Source of the DNA: JAAUUJ01 sp964392245 | Lineage (GTDB): Bacteria > Cyanobacteriota > Cyanobacteriia > Thermostichales > Thermostichaceae | DNA length: 64,000 nucleotides | Assembly (NCBI GenBank): GCA_964392245.1 | Contig: CAYMOX010000006.1 | Location: 50,155 to 114,154, forward strand | Direction: 5' to 3' | In this document: piece by piece, positions 38,001-45,900 of the stretch | Layout: each line of letters opens with the position of its first letter | Numbering within the stretch: position 1 is the first letter of the stretch | Position numbers and translations under genes: made by a program | Notes under the pieces: generated by a model | What the model saw: only the letters and a program-made list of their open reading frames with translations | What the model was told of the DNA's origin: nothing | Databases searched by the model: none

Positions 38001-39931
38001 CTGACCAGCTGAGATTTTGGCGTAAGCAGTTAGCTGGAAATATTGAGGCATTAAAACTTCCAGTTGATCATGATGTTTCTGCTGTAGGAACTTATCTGGG
38101 GGGAAGACGGACTTTAGATCTTCCCCAATCAACCCTGCTTTCAATCAAAAAATATTGCCGGCAGCAAAGTGTTACCCCATTCATGATGTTACTGGCAGTA
38201 TTTAAGGTGTTGCTGTTTTGCTATACAGATCAAAAAGATCTGATCATCAGTGTGCCAGTCGCAACTAGAAACCAGCCCGGGCTAGAGAATCTCATCGGGT
38301 ACTTTAATACATTGATTCCTATTCGGACACAAATTCAGGAGGATTTTAGTTTCCAGGAGGTTCTACAGCTTGTCCGCCAGGTAACACTAGAGGCTTATCA
38401 AAATACCGATCTTCCTTTCCAGGAAATCATCTCAATCCCAGTGTTAAAACGAGTTGCTTTAACAAGAGGCTCATTTGACTACGTCCCTCTGGTTGACGCT
38501 CCATTTAAGGATGCAGGATTAGTCACCGAGTATATGGCAATTGATGCTGGGGTGTCTAACTTTGACTTGGGTTTATTTGTTAAAGAAAAGCCGGATTCTT
38601 TGACTTTACTTCTTGAGTACAAACATGTTCTATTCGAGGCTGACACAATTGATGTCTTACTGAGAACATATCAACAGCTGATTGAGTATCTATTCACGGC
38701 AGAAACCGATATTGATTTGCTCTCAATCAGAAGTTATTTTGGTATCAATCCTCAGGATCGGTCGGACAACTCAACCCCGATCAATCGAGCAAACTCTAGG
38801 ATTAAAGTTGGGGATAAGAAACCTTTTGGGGATACCTCTGCAGTCCAGGTGACTACCAAATTAATCTCGATTTGGGAGGATGTACTGAGCACTCCAATTG
38901 AGAGTAACGACATCAGTTTCTTTGACCTGGGTGGCAACTCACTCATGGCGGCCCAGCTGGGGGCACGCATTGAACAAGAATTTAACCGCAAATTATCGCT
39001 GTCAGATTTAGCTGCTGCCCCAACCATCCAATCCCAGACAATATTACTTGCGAATAGCTCAACACAAGATAGCTGGTCTCCAGTGGTGGGTTTGCAGACC
39101 AAGGGGGACCGAATTCCATTCTTTATGATCCATGCAGCCCTGGGGCATGTCTATAACTACCGCTCGCTTCTCCCTTATCTGGGTAAAGATCAACCCGTCT
39201 ATGGTCTGCAACTTAGAGATATTGATCAGAAAATTAATACATGTCCACCTGTAGGGTTAGAAGACCTGGCCCGTGAATATGTAGAAGCGATTCGTACGGT
39301 ACAACCGAAAGGCCCCTACCAGGTGGGAGGTTATTCGATTGGTGGCTTTATTGCCTATGAAGTGGCACAGCAACTGATTCAGGCAGGAGAAGAGGTGGCA
39401 ATTGTTGTGCTAATTGACTGTGCATCAGATGGATTTGATGATAACTCTCCCCAACGAAAGAAAGATCTTTTCTCTCAACTATTAAGGTTTCCGCAGCTGC
39501 TGTTTACTCTAGATGTCGTCTTCGCAGAGTTCGAGAAAAATTATCTAAAAGAAGATGGCATGGATAGTGCCAGGGGAGATAATTGGATCGATCGATTCAG
39601 ACTCGTGATCAAGCGTTTTACAAATGCTATATGGTTTTACAAGGAAGTGCTTATTCCTATTGGGTTCAAGCCAATTATGATTTTGCGCAAAGCAGCAGAA
39701 AGCTATAAGCTTAGTTCTTATCCTGGAAATGTTGCACTGATTCGAGCAGAAGGATTTGACAAAAATCTGTCTAATCTTGGTGATTTGCAAGATCTGGGCT
39801 GGAGAAAGTATATAGGTGGTAGTTTAAGTGTTCACTTCGTAAAAGGTAAGGCTAATCATTATCAGTTTATTGCAGATGCAGAAACTGCTAAAGAAGTTGC
39901 TGAGGCTATAAAAAGTGTGTTATTGCAATAG
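26072..39931 (+). CDS. Hybrid megasynthase: KS-AT-KR-ACP-KS-AT-DH-ER-KR-ACP-C-PCP-TE
   Basis: 4619 aa. N-terminal docking coil (about 20-44). Module 1: KS from 45 (Cys218), AT Ser666, A-type KR (GGLGSLG from 1199; Trp1332, Tyr1340), ACP Ser1508. Module 2: KS from 1569 (Cys1742), AT Ser2190, DH (His2495, Asp2666; Glu replaces the usual Gly of HxxxGxxxxP), ER about 3008-3336 (LNFRDVL, GGVGQAALQ), KR (GGLGALG from 3355, LQD, Tyr3496), ACP Ser3662. A helix YLDRLSDNELADLLVKKL, equivalent to the C-terminal docking tails of the other PKSs, is buried after this ACP. Then come a C domain about 3789-4225 (HHLISDG 3922-3928), a PCP (LGGNSL, Ser4290) and a TE (GGYSIG, Ser4422; His4596), with no A domain. 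The protein reads as a duplicate of the PKS at 130-11376 fused to a C-PCP-TE protein. It should receive the chain from the KS-AT-KR-ACP protein just upstream. Confidence 0.94.
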   Translation: MVRDKAVQQQQSPVPSSSLSPLQQSFYLIQKLEAELAKEKERAIEPIAIVGMSCRFPGGANSPESLWSLLVQGMDTVAEIPASRWPVDEFFDPDPDAAGKLYIRSAALLQDVDRFDAQFFGISPREAVSLDPQQRLLLEVSWEALEQAAIAPAQLVGTPTGVFVGIGQNDYADLQLHGPDPAAITPYDGTGNGFCFASGRLSYALGLQGPNLAVDTACSSALVALHLACQSLRARECDLAVVGAVQLVLYPTLTIALSRLRALAPDGRCKTFDASADGYGRGEGCGVVILKRLSQARADGDPILAVIRGSAVNHDGPSSGLTVPNGLAQQTLLRQALANGRVTPEQVSFVEAHGTGTALGDPIEVEALGAVLGQNRPPDQPLWISSIKTNIGHLEAAAGMASLLKVILSLQHEEIPPHLNFRTPNPMIDWEHLPVEVPTERISWPKGEKKRIAGISSFGISGTNAHVLVEEAPEVVTSIREVERPLHLLTLSGKSPEALRELVQSYQDYLGAHPQQALGDLCFTANYGRNHFRHRLGIMAASLEELREKLSEYGAGEAEIAGVVVPPQENRSPKTAFLFTGQGSQYVGMGRELYETQPTFKQALDHCAQILDAYLDQPLLQVLYADGDSPLSETAYTQPALFALEYSLAQLWMGWGIQPAVLMGHSVGEYVAACLAGVFSLEDGLKLIAHRARLMQSLSSDGAMVSALADPEIIQTAIAQYPDQISIAAYNGPESVVFSGERVAVESVAKDLEARGIKVKPLEVSQGFHSPLMEPMLSEFRQVAEQIQFAAPRIPVISNVSGTLAGKEITTPEYWVAHVRQPVRFAQGMQALQQQEIGIYLEVGPKPVLLGMGRQCVAEDQGLWLPSLRQKGGDWGEILHSLAQLYVQGVQVNWKAFDKDYARRRLTGLPTYPFQRERFWVEPRPTRSLDPSRSSLSPVSQLLDQGDAVQLAELLEGNGSLSVTEALQQLIQRHQQALAQESLRDVLYDIQWRPHSLSSSANASATRSGHWLLIGEGADLLASLLQHAGQTCTVLETLPADPVPLLQNTSSPWVGIVYRVPASADPLESESLSLHLLLFLQTLLKPGTTASSPRIWLITTGAMTYAQESPSLAQSTFWGMGKVVSLEYADHWGGLIDLDPLVPVDEQVEILLPRLLHPDAEDQVAIREGQCYVPRLVATKPPTSSSPQLDSNGCYLITGGLGSLGLKVARWLVDQGARHLLLLSRQGLTPETQPAVTALEATGVEVTAMAADVTDLAQMQQVWQQMHSAGIPLKGVVHAAGVEGFAPLTEITPEQWQSVLRPKVQGGWILHQLSLQENLDFFVCFSSIASVWGSQGQAHYAAANQFLDSLVQYRRAQGLPGLAINWGPWAGGGMVTAEAQKWLSQAGVQALDPDLALAALGLFLTSDRTQVTVSRNAWSRFKTLYAARRPRPFLDLIPIPAAEVEIKVKPEASGSQSDLVARLLAQPESERMSSLQTAIAEQLRPVLGLKSTQSLDPQTGFFELGLDSLMAVEFRNRLEKALQVKLPASLAFDLPNLQRLTQYLATEVLDLQSVARPEEPRSSSVSLAEPIAVIGMACRFPGDANTPEAFWQKLRQSYDAITEIPASRWDLESIYDPDPSTPGKSYCRYGGFLTDMDQFDPGFFGISPREAKYMDPQHRLLLELSWEALERAGQIPNRLAGSPTGVFVGITLNDYGILLQQAGATESAQAFGVTGGPLNAAAGRISYTFGFTGPAVAVDTACSSSLVAIHQACQSLRLGECELALAGGVNLMATPSSMIATSQAQMLSVDGHCKTFDAAADGIGRGEGCGVLILKRLSEAVADGNPIQAVIRASAVNQDGPSSGFTVPNGQSQQQLIRRALAQANLEPGEISYIEAHGTGTALGDPIEVTALGEVFGKVHTAEDPLWVGSVKANVGHLESAAGVSGVIKVILALQHEEIPPHHHLQELNPKIDWERLPIRIPTEIQSWRRGERKRIAGISSFGASGTNAHVIVEEAPLEPVSSGSGIERPLHLLVLSAKSETALKDLVRAYHSFADQEGLSLPDLCFSANTGRGHFSARLAVIAASVAELQDRLAVFIHGQETAGLVVGHVEGVGQPRVAFLFTGQGSQYAGMGRELYETQPTFKKTLDQCAQILDDYLDKSLLEVIYGDDPALLNETIYTQPALFALEYSLAQVWMSWGIQPSILMGHSVGEYVAACIAGVFSLEDGLKLIAHRARLMQSLPSDGAMVSALADPFTVETAIAEYPDQVSIAAYNGPESVVFSGERVAVEAVVRDLEARGIKVKPLEVSQGFHSPLMDPMLSEFRQVAEQIQFAAPRIPVISNVSGELAGQEICTPDYWANHVRQPVRFAQGMSTLTAQDVRIYLEIGPKPILLGMGRQCVAEDQGVWLPSLRAGQSDWEQMIQSLTQLYCQGIGVNWLGFDYDYPRRRLTTLPTYPFQHQRYWVDVPRTSTHLISGSAYSHPLLQYKLQLARHPQDIYFESTLRADIPAYLADHCVFEKVLVPGAAYVEMALTAGFTIFKSEVVELENIAIEQPLVLSADQRKTVQLLLGFLDNNLYRFEICSLDPLTDEPDPVWTVHATGQMRAAFDPHLEATDLSSWRSSEQQSLDPGEFYLQSHQSGIDFGPSFRSLQQGWIGSGEGHARVALPEDLSSEANIYYLHPILLDGSFQLAGAVSTASSSAESSALYLPVGIEKLRCYRRAGRTLWVRAQTRESVSAAQKIHTSDLLLVDEQGHPVADLQGFTVREATRESVLRSLEPQMPTDWLYQVDWRPQSPVLSSPEKPEGGHWIVFAPQGSQGQAWVQALQRQGYSVIVITAATDYAQVDSHRYEIHPLHPQDFKQVLQPELLASGDCRGILHLWSLDSHPATAGLELKDLHQAQVLSCASVLHLFQALSQAPPAIPVVLVTRGAQAITSAQSWVDAQHSSLWGLGRVIAQEFPEVLCRRLDLDPEATLEADLAAVMAELVAPDREDQIAYRQGQRHVARLVRYQKTIPDQEGLKIPEGQPFQLKLSEYGSPDNLLIRSLKRRSPAPDEVEVQVQAVGLNFRDVLNSLGVLKEYYAEYLGITEASQLTFGFECTGRVVTVGAEVTHVAVGDEVLVVLVDDAFSSYLTTRAEFVVKRPPQLTPVEAATIPLVFLTAYHGLCELAQLQPGERVLIHAAAGGVGQAALQIARQRGAEIYATASPPKWEFLRSQGVTQIFNSRTLDFADQVMELTAGQGVDVILNSLNGEFIPKSLEILAPQGRFIEIGKAGIWTPQQVEEKRPDVTYYPFDLGDVGQADPSAITRMFEQVLQMFTTGFLHPLRHQHYPLTRIVEAFRLMQQGKHIGKIVITLPDPEAKQTIVRPEASYLITGGLGALGLQAAQWLAQAGARYLVLIGRRPPSEAAQAVITELQAAGVQVQVELGDIAQPQDVAKILETIGGSLPSLRGILHAAGVLQDGLLAQQTWDSFVNVMAPKVDGAWNLHQLTLGEDLDWFVCFSSIASLLGGASQGNYAAANAFMDGLMHLRRQQGKPGLSVNWGPWAEGGMAANLSEQLRERMRTSGFEFIGAEQGWPLLGQLITDSATQVGVMAVDWQQFFRQADESVSLFLEAFQQKKPPQLAPSTLQTTDLLQELQSASPEQRQALMIAYVRRQIAQTLGLNSPDQIQPRQPLFDLGLDSLLAVELRNKLQKSIGQTLRSTLLFNYPTLEALTTHLLEELQLPELPSEEEYPSIIANESDEDSYLDRLSDNELADLLVKKLRETESYLDGEYSDPEDIHGQQSILPTVARTTNRVECPIVHVNRKDDLPLSPAQNRLWNLIHLDPKSIVYNLPVVVKISGPLNKVILERAITGVLHRHESLRTVIREEGSTPYQLINSEVNWTLPIKDIAGMSGSEQQQHVNKIIHEIIRQPFNLTQGPLWQIQLISLSPDMNILVLVMHHLISDGWSINIFLREMETIYQSLLNSQEPDLAELPVQYVDFAVWQKQLVETGAYADQLRFWRKQLAGNIEALKLPVDHDVSAVGTYLGGRRTLDLPQSTLLSIKKYCRQQSVTPFMMLLAVFKVLLFCYTDQKDLIISVPVATRNQPGLENLIGYFNTLIPIRTQIQEDFSFQEVLQLVRQVTLEAYQNTDLPFQEIISIPVLKRVALTRGSFDYVPLVDAPFKDAGLVTEYMAIDAGVSNFDLGLFVKEKPDSLTLLLEYKHVLFEADTIDVLLRTYQQLIEYLFTAETDIDLLSIRSYFGINPQDRSDNSTPINRANSRIKVGDKKPFGDTSAVQVTTKLISIWEDVLSTPIESNDISFFDLGGNSLMAAQLGARIEQEFNRKLSLSDLAAAPTIQSQTILLANSSTQDSWSPVVGLQTKGDRIPFFMIHAALGHVYNYRSLLPYLGKDQPVYGLQLRDIDQKINTCPPVGLEDLAREYVEAIRTVQPKGPYQVGGYSIGGFIAYEVAQQLIQAGEEVAIVVLIDCASDGFDDNSPQRKKDLFSQLLRFPQLLFTLDVVFAEFEKNYLKEDGMDSARGDNWIDRFRLVIKRFTNAIWFYKEVLIPIGFKPIMILRKAAESYKLSSYPGNVALIRAEGFDKNLSNLGDLQDLGWRKYIGGSLSVHFVKGKANHYQFIADAETAKEVAEAIKSVLLQ

Positions 39932-39943
39932 GCCTTTGGGCCT
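39930..39943 (+). other. Small hairpin between megasynthase genes
   Basis: AGGCC-TTTG-GGCCT spans the last base of the upstream stop codon and the start of the 59-base gap. There is no T-run, so it is a weak terminator at best. It could instead reduce read-through or stabilise a processed 3' end. Confidence 0.3.
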
Positions 39944-39990
39944 AACCTATTTGCTGACGAACGAGAATCACTAAAGAGAGGTGATGGGAT

Positions 39991-42900
39991 ATGGCAATGC
40001 CTCAAGAACACAAGAAAGATTATCGCTCACTTCTGAAAGATTCGATCATCAGACTCGAGAAGCTGCAGTCAAAGTTGAAAACTCTTGCCTCAAGCAGCAA
40101 TGAACCTATTGCAATTGTTGGCATGGCCTGCCGATATCCAGGAGGGGCTCACTCTCCGCAATCATTCTGGCACAATTTACAACAGGGGATCGATGCCATC
40201 TCGGAGGTGCCGCTAAATCGCTGGGGTGCAGACGCTTACTTTGATCCCGATCCAGAGGTTGTGGGCAAAATGTATACCCGTTCAGGCGGGTTTCTCTCTC
40301 ACCCGATCGATTGCTTTGACCCCAGTTTTTTCGGTTTAACGCCAAGGGAGACACTGACGCTAGATCCACAGCAACGTCTGCTTTTGGAGGTGAGCTGGGA
40401 AGCTTTAGAAGATGCCAATATTCCACCAGATAGTCTGTTTAATACTTCAAGTGGGGTATTTGTCGGGGTAAGCACCACTGATTACAGGATTGAAAACCTT
40501 CAGGGTGTGGAGCAAACCGAATATGCTGCATATCTGGGAACAGGGAATGCGCTATCGACAGCGAGTGGGCGGCTGTCCTATTTCCTGGGCCTGACGGGGC
40601 CTAGTCTTACCGTGGATACCGCCTGTTCTTCCTCCCTAGTGGCAGTCCATTTAGCCTGTCAGAGCCTGCGTCAACAGGAATGTCACCTGGCTTTAGTTGG
40701 TGGGGTGAATTTGATCCTTTCTCCTGTGACCAATATTGTCTTCTGTCGGGCAGGGATGTTATCTCGTGATGGTCGTTGTAAGACATTTGCCGCCGCCGCT
40801 GATGGCTATGGGCGCGGAGAAGGCTGTGGGGTTCTCGTCCTGAAACGGCTGTCAGATGCCCAGCGGGATGGAGATCAGATTCAGGCGGTGATTCGAGGTA
40901 GCGCTGTGAATCAGGATGGCCGTAGCGGGGGCTTAACAGTTCCCAATGGACTGTCTCAGGCAGAGGTGATTCGCCAGGCTCTCACGAATGGAGGTGTGGA
41001 GGCCAACCAGGTTGACTATGTGGAAGCTCATGGCACAGGTACATCTCTAGGGGATCCGATTGAAATGGATGCCCTGGAATCAGTGTATGGCCCGCATCAT
41101 TTGCTCGATAGGCCCCTTATCGTTGGATCGGTCAAGACCAACATTGGTCATACTGAGGCGGCTGCAGGGATTGCTGGACTAATCAAGGTTGTTCTGCAAC
41201 TGCAAGAGGAAGCGATTGCTCCACACCTACATTTTCAGCACCCTAACCCTCATATCGATTGGGAGAATCTCCCTGTTAAAATTCCAACGGAGACGCTCCC
41301 CTGGCCCCGTGGAGAGAAAGCCAGGTTGGCTGGGGTCAGTTCCTTTGGCTTTAGTGGTACCAATGCCCATATCGTTGTTCAGGAAGCCCCCACGATCCCA
41401 CCCCTGATCAGGAAGTCGTCGATCACGGACCGACCTCAGCATCTGCTTTTACTTTCGGCACACAACCGGAACTCGCTCCTGCAGCTTGCTCAAGCCTATC
41501 TAGACTACCTGCGGCAACCCGATCCTCCCTCCCTAGGTGACATATGTTACACATTGAGCCTGGGACGATCCCATTTGAACCATCGATTAGGAGTAGTGGC
41601 GGCCACGTCATCAGAGATGATTGAAAAGCTAGCCACTTTTCTTAAGGATGGGGCAGTTTCGGGACTGACCATTGGACAGACCCATGAAGTTAGCAACACC
41701 GTTGCTTTTCTATTTACAGGGCAGGGATCTCAGTACATTGGCATGGGTCGAGACCTGTATGAGACTCAGCCCATTTTTAAACAATATCTAGATCGATGTG
41801 CTGAGATCTTGAAAGAATACATGGCTCATTCCCTGCTCGAAGCTCTCTATCCCTCGACAGAAGCCTCCAGTCTGAATGAAACAGCCTATACACAACCTGC
41901 GCTGTTTGCGCTGGAATACAGTTTGGCTCAGCTGTGGATCAGTTGGGGGATTCAGCCTCAGATCCTGATGGGTCACAGTGTCGGCGAATATGTGGCTGCT
42001 TGTCTAGCAGGAGTCTTCAGCCTGGAAGATGGTCTGAAGCTGATCGCTCATCGGGCACGGTTGATGCAATCTCTCTCCTCGGATGGAGCGATGGCGTCGG
42101 TGCTGGCTAGTCCGGAAATGGTTGAAGCTGCCATTGCCCAATATTCAGTTCGGCTGTCGATTGCGGCCTATAACGGACCGGAGAGTGTAGTTTTTTCTGG
42201 GGACCGGCAGGCGGTGGAAGCGGTGGCCAGGGATCTGGAGGCTCGGGGGATCAAGGTCAAACCGTTGGAAGTCTCTCAGGCCTTTCACTCCCCCTTAATG
42301 GATCCAATACTAAAAGAAATTGAAGAAATTGCTGGCCAGATTAACTTTAGGGCACCCCAGATTTCAATCGTCTCCAATCTAACGGGAGAATTGGTTGGAT
42401 CAGAGATCGCTACCCCAGACTACTGGGTAAAGCATGTGCGGCAACCGGTGAGATTTGCCCAGGGGATGCAAACCCTGCAACGACAAGGGGTTGGGATCTA
42501 CCTGGAAGTGGGACCTAAACCTATTCTATTGGGCATGGGACGGCAATGTTTGGCGCAAGATCAAGGGATCTGGCTCCCCAGTTTACGACCAGGACAATCA
42601 GATTGGGGCCAAATGCTTCAGAGTCTGAGTCAACTTTACGTTCAGGGGGTGAACATCAACTGGACAGGTATTGCTCAGGACTACAGCTATCAGAAGATCA
42701 GAAATCTTCCCACATATCCATTTCAACGAGAACGCTACTGGATTGACCCACCCCTTTATTCCCTACAAAATCATGCTGCTGGGATCGCTCATCTGCAACA
42801 GCAAACGGCCCCGACTCTGCAGCAAATGCTCTATCAGGTGATGTGGAAACCATTGCAACCTGACCCATTCACTTCCCGTTTGACTGCAGCAGGGGGATGG

Positions 42901-45900
42901 ATCTTGTTCACAGATCACCAGGGAATTGGTGAGGCTCTGGCACACAAATTGCAATCTCAAGGACAAACCTGCTGGTTGATTCATCATGATCAGGCCGATC
43001 TCGCATCGGGGCATGATTATCTGGATCCACTGGCGGCCGATGGCTTCAGCTCTCTTCTCCAAAAGATTACTGGGCAGCAGGAGATACCCTTGCAGGGAAT
43101 TGTCCATTTGTGGAGCCTGGATATTGCTGCAAACTCAGAATTGACCGAATCAGATCTACGAAGAGCACAGGAGTTGAGCTGTGCCAGCTTGTTACATTTG
43201 GTTCAGGCCTTGAGTCAGTTACCCCATCAGCCATCTTCTCTGCCCTTTTGGTTGATCACGCGAGGGGGGCAGGCAGTAGAAGCACAGGCACCCGTAGCCT
43301 TTGCACAGAGTTTGATCTGGGGCATGGGGAGAACCCTGGCACGAGAACACCCTGAATATTGGGGTGGGCTGGTGGATCTCGACCCTTCTTCAACCCCTGC
43401 AGTTGCTGTAGAGCAAATCCTATCCCAGCTGCTGCAGAGCGACTCCGAAGATCAGGTGGCCTTTCGGCACGGGCAACGTTTTGGGGCACGTTTAGTTCAT
43501 TCTCAGCTTCAAGAACTGCAAGCTATTACATTTGATCCTCAGAAGACGTATCTGATTACCGGAGGCCTGGGATTTCTTGGATTACAAGTGGCGAAGTGGA
43601 TGGTGAATCAAGGGGCCTGCCATCTGGTGTTGACCAGTCGCCGAGAAGCCTCTCCAGAGCAGCGCTCAGTGATCGCAACCCTGGAAGCCGTAGGGACCAA
43701 GGTTGAAGTGATCCCAGCAGATATGGCTATTGCTGCTGATGTTGAAAAGCTTCTGGCTACGATTACTGTCTCGATGCCTCCCCTCAAAGGCCTCATTCAT
43801 GCCGCAGGGGTACTGGATGATGGCGTCCTGCAAAAGCAAAGCTGGGAGCGATTTGAAAAAGTTATGGCAGCAAAGGTTTTAGGCAGTTGGCATCTACGCC
43901 GCCTGACCCAGGAGCATTCTCTGGATTTTGTTGTCTACTTCTCCTCTATCGCAGCGCTGTTAGGTGCAACTGGCCAGGGAAACTATGCAGCTGCCAATGC
44001 CTTTATCGATGCCCTCTCACAAGATAATCACTCCCGCCAGATCAACAGTATCAGTTTCAACTGGGGTCCGTGGGCCGAAGGAGGAATGACTGCCAACCTG
44101 AATGAGCGTAGTCGGAAGTATTGGCTAAATATCGGTATCCATAGTCTTGAGATCAAGGAGGGACTCCAGGCTCTGGCTCAAACACTCATGTCAGGGATTC
44201 CTCAACTGGGAGTGATACCCATTGATTGGAGTCAGTTTCCTGCCGAGCCCTTGGGGGCCTATTTTTCTGAACTGAAGAGAAAACCCCAAACTACAGAAAC
44301 CAAGATACAAACTGCACAGAATCAGATCAGACCTCTGCTTCTACAGACGGATGTTAAGCAACGTGAAGAGCTTCTCCTCAATTATCTACGAGGGACAATT
44401 GGTAAAATCATTGGTCTTTCTGCAATAACTCAACTGGAAGTGGATCAGCCGCTGAACAAGTTGGGAGTAGACTCACTAATGAGTGTTGAAATACGCAATC
44501 AAATCCGAACCAATCTGGGGGTAGAGATCCCTGTTAGCCGCTTCATGGATGGTTCCAGTACAACTCAGCTAGCAGTTGAGATTACTCAGAAACTATCAGT
44601 TCCGTTTGGGGAGAGTCAGCAAGTTCTCCCTGACCCATCCAAGATTTCACCCGTTCTAGACCTCCCCATACAAATGGTTGAACGAGTGGGGCCCCTCCCT
44701 GCTTCTTATGGACAGGAAAGACTCTGGCAACTCATGCAACAATTGCCGCAGGCTGAGCAAGCTGTCTATAACCTGGCTGTCGTGTTGCATATTCAGGGCG
44801 CTTTGAATATGAGCGCTTTGGATCATGCCTTCCAGGAATTGATTCGTCGCCATGAGATCCACAGAACAGCAATACAAGAGGGCAATGGGATTGTTGTTCA
44901 GATGATTCATCCTGCGGTTGATTGGACTTTACCTACCCGATCTTTTTCAGAGCATAAGGATAAGGATGGCAGTCCGCAGGTTCAGCGAGTGATTGATGAA
45001 CTGATCCAGACTCCGTTTAATTTGCAACAAGCTCCCCTTTTTAGAGCCTCACTCCTGCTGCTAGATGATACTGAGATGATTTTGGTGATGGTCTGGCATC
45101 ACATTATTAGTGACGGTGGATCGATTCTTCTATTTCTGGAAGAGTTAGAAAGTTGCTATCTGGCCTATGCTAATGAGCAAGCACCTACTTTCAGGGAAAT
45201 GCCGATCCAGTACGGAGATTATGCTGTCTGGCAACGGCAAATGTTAATCGAAGAGCGAATCAAGGATAGCAAAGCTTACTGGCAGCGGCAGTTGGCAGGG
45301 CAAATCCAAAATCTAAAACTGCCTCAGTCCCATAACACCGTGGGATTAAGCTACCAGGGGGGGAGAGAGAATGTGGAGATCTCGGCAGAATTGACCCAAA
45401 AGCTCAAACAGGTTTGTCAGCAGGAAGGGATTACCATGTTTACTCTCCTTCTCACCGTCTTGACGGCTTTGCTGTACAGCTACAGTGGTCAGCGCGACCT
45501 ATTAATATGTACGCCCATGACAGGGCGAAACCGGATAGAGTTACAAAGAGTTCTCGGTTACTTTAATAATCTAATTCCGATTCGATTACAGATATTGGGA
45601 GGAATGAGTTTTCGGGACGTCTTGCACCAGGTAAGAGCAACAACTCTGGACAGTTTTCAGCATGCTGAACTTCCCTTCCAGTGGATCCCTGAAATTGGTG
45701 AGGTGACGGGTGTGAATCTGAGTCGTGGGTTGTTTGATTATGAAGTTTTTCCTGAGGTACCTTTACAAGGATTGGGCTTAGAAATCTCTTATCTCAAAGC
45801 AGATACAGGATTTTCCAACTTTGATTTTGGGCTTTTTGTCAAAGAACGAGGGGCATCTCTGAATGTTCTAGTAGAGTATAAACTGGCTCTATTTAATCGA

